Source: Favolaschia claudopus (Eukaryota; Basidiomycota; Agaricomycetes; Agaricales; Mycenaceae). From it: a DNA stretch of 64,000 nucleotides. The DNA is taken from positions 310,001 through 374,000 of the forward strand of contig JAWWNJ010000165.1 of assembly GCA_037176885.1 (NCBI GenBank). The letters run 5' to 3'. This document shows positions 63,237 through 64,000 of the stretch, piece by piece. A model generated the notes under the pieces. The model was given only the letters and a program-made list of their open reading frames with translations, ran no database searches and was not told the DNA's origin. The position numbers and the translations under genes were made by a program. Position 1 is the stretch's first letter, and each line of letters begins with the position of its first letter.

Positions 63237-63790
63237 CTGTACTATTTCGATCAATTCGCCCTGTCACGCGTCACAGGCCCTCGAATTGACGAATTTTTTC
63301 GTACGTGTCACAGGTCACCGAGGCCTTGAAGGAGTGGGGCTTATGCGCCAAAAGGTCCGATCCTGAGGCGGACGAAAACGGTCGAAAAAAGGCCTTCAGG
63401 TCCGATACGAATGCGTACGAATTCGGGGAGAAAAATTGCGACGTCCGATCCAGAATGAGGACGGAGATTGTATGTCGAGACCCAACCTCCGATCCCAATG
63501 CGTACAGAAATTGACTAAAATCAATCCTCGAACGCGCTCGGCAAGGTGCCGAGGAAACATTTGGCCGAGATCACCCTCGATCCGGGTCAGATTGACCGCA
63601 AAAGCAGGCTCTCGTGTTCACAGGTCCGATCCATTTGGCGGTCGAAATCTGCTCAAAAACCACTAACCCGATCCTAATGCGTACGGGATACGGGCAAAGT
63701 CAAACGTACGGAAACCGACGAAATCTCGAATTTTGGATCGGACCTTTCTGAGCATAAGCCCCACTCCTGGCCTTGAACGAATGTGACAAA
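63237..63790. mobile_element. TIR element of the CTGTA-TATT family, right end not found
   Basis: TA at 63235-63236 followed by CTGTACTATTTCGATCAATT, a diverged version of the 10808 TIR, then GTCACGCGTCACAGG. An inverted pair of about 50 bp (GGAGTGGGGCTTATGC...AGGTCCGATCC near 63330 and its complement near 63737-63785) lies inside. The outer right TIR is absent or lies beyond a later insertion. Confidence 0.5.
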
Positions 63791-63887
63791 AAAGTCAAAA
63801 AATCGTTTGGGGATCCGGCTGCTCGCTTTTCTGGCGTCGGTATCCCCCAGTCTCGTGTCGCGCTGGCCGCGGGCTGTACACACGAGT

Positions 63888-64000
63888 ACGTCTCCTGCCC
63901 GGTGTCGCCTTTGTTGCGCTCTGGTTGTCGGGAGCGTCTCGTGCGAGCTACGTCTCCCACTCCCCGGAGTTGCTTTTATTGCGCTCTCGGGGTCGGGAGC
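63888..64000. repeat. Two ~63-bp direct repeats at the window end
   Basis: ACGTCTCC...CCGG(T/A)GT(C/T)GC-TTT-TTGCGCTCT-GTCGGGAGC occurs at about 63888 and 63951 and may continue past the window. Confidence 0.6.

Noticed and set aside
62586..63366. Long overlapping open frames in and after the minisatellite
   Set aside because: They repeat with the 87-bp period, keep no protein-like composition and arise because the unit length is close to a multiple of three.

Overview
This window is eukaryotic and almost certainly fungal, most likely an Agaricomycete (mushroom-forming basidiomycete). The reasons are short GT-AG introns of about 44-64 bp in most recognisable genes, gene families typical of these fungi (Zn2Cys6, MYND, F-box, XPG-N-like and Ulp1-like genes), and mobile elements known from basidiomycetes (Ngaro-type tyrosine-recombinase retrotransposon, endonuclease-lacking Penelope-like element, pogo-like DNA transposon). 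No rRNA gene or CRISPR array was seen. I cannot name the genus.

The window is a dense nest of transposable elements in which most host genes are broken. 1-10 kb: a LINE remnant whose ORF1 is split by a solo LTR, a Zn2Cys6 regulator, two clean MITEs, an XPG-N gene fragment, and a Ulp1-like host gene (minus strand) interrupted by a long-TIR MITE. 10.8-15.05 kb: a complete TA-inserted DNA transposon whose single five-exon gene fuses a Ulp1-type cysteine protease to a pogo/DDE transposase. Its excision would restore the reading frame of the host gene it sits in. 15.4-25.15 kb: a Penelope-like element with ORF1, RT and a hammerhead ribozyme, flanked by two copies of a roughly 950-bp repeat. The left copy carries a complete Ngaro element (16183-20635). 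The right copy is the matching empty site, so the insertion boundaries can be read directly.

25.9-26.2 kb: a small secreted-protein gene. 26.8-32.7 kb: a candidate large unclassified element with an 11-bp terminal inverted repeat and two oppositely oriented arrays of an ACAACTT motif, enclosing two unrecognised genes. 33.7-35.9 kb: a decayed second DIRS/Ngaro-like gag-RT-RNase H. 36-42.2 kb: MITEs, degenerate tandem repeats, a solo Ngaro repeat unit and a hAT-like MITE. 42.8-48.3 kb: an F-box pseudogene with a 145-bp tandem duplication, and a MYND-finger gene decayed by frameshift, finger loss and a MITE. 49.2-53.4 kb: two MITEs and a long, nearly intact transposase-like gene of unknown family.

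55.5-62.5 kb: a complete LTR retrotransposon with a 5-bp target duplication and near-identical LTRs, but no gag-pol. Its 6.3-kb interior instead carries a recurrent degenerate motif. 62.7-64 kb: an 87-bp minisatellite and the start of another TIR element.

The most notable items are the Ulp1-transposase fusion, the hammerhead ribozyme with its Penelope repeat structure, the Ngaro filled/empty-site pair, the ACAACTT-array element, and the non-coding LTR element. Several TA-inserted MITEs share the outer TIR of the Ulp1-transposase element and could be mobilised by it.
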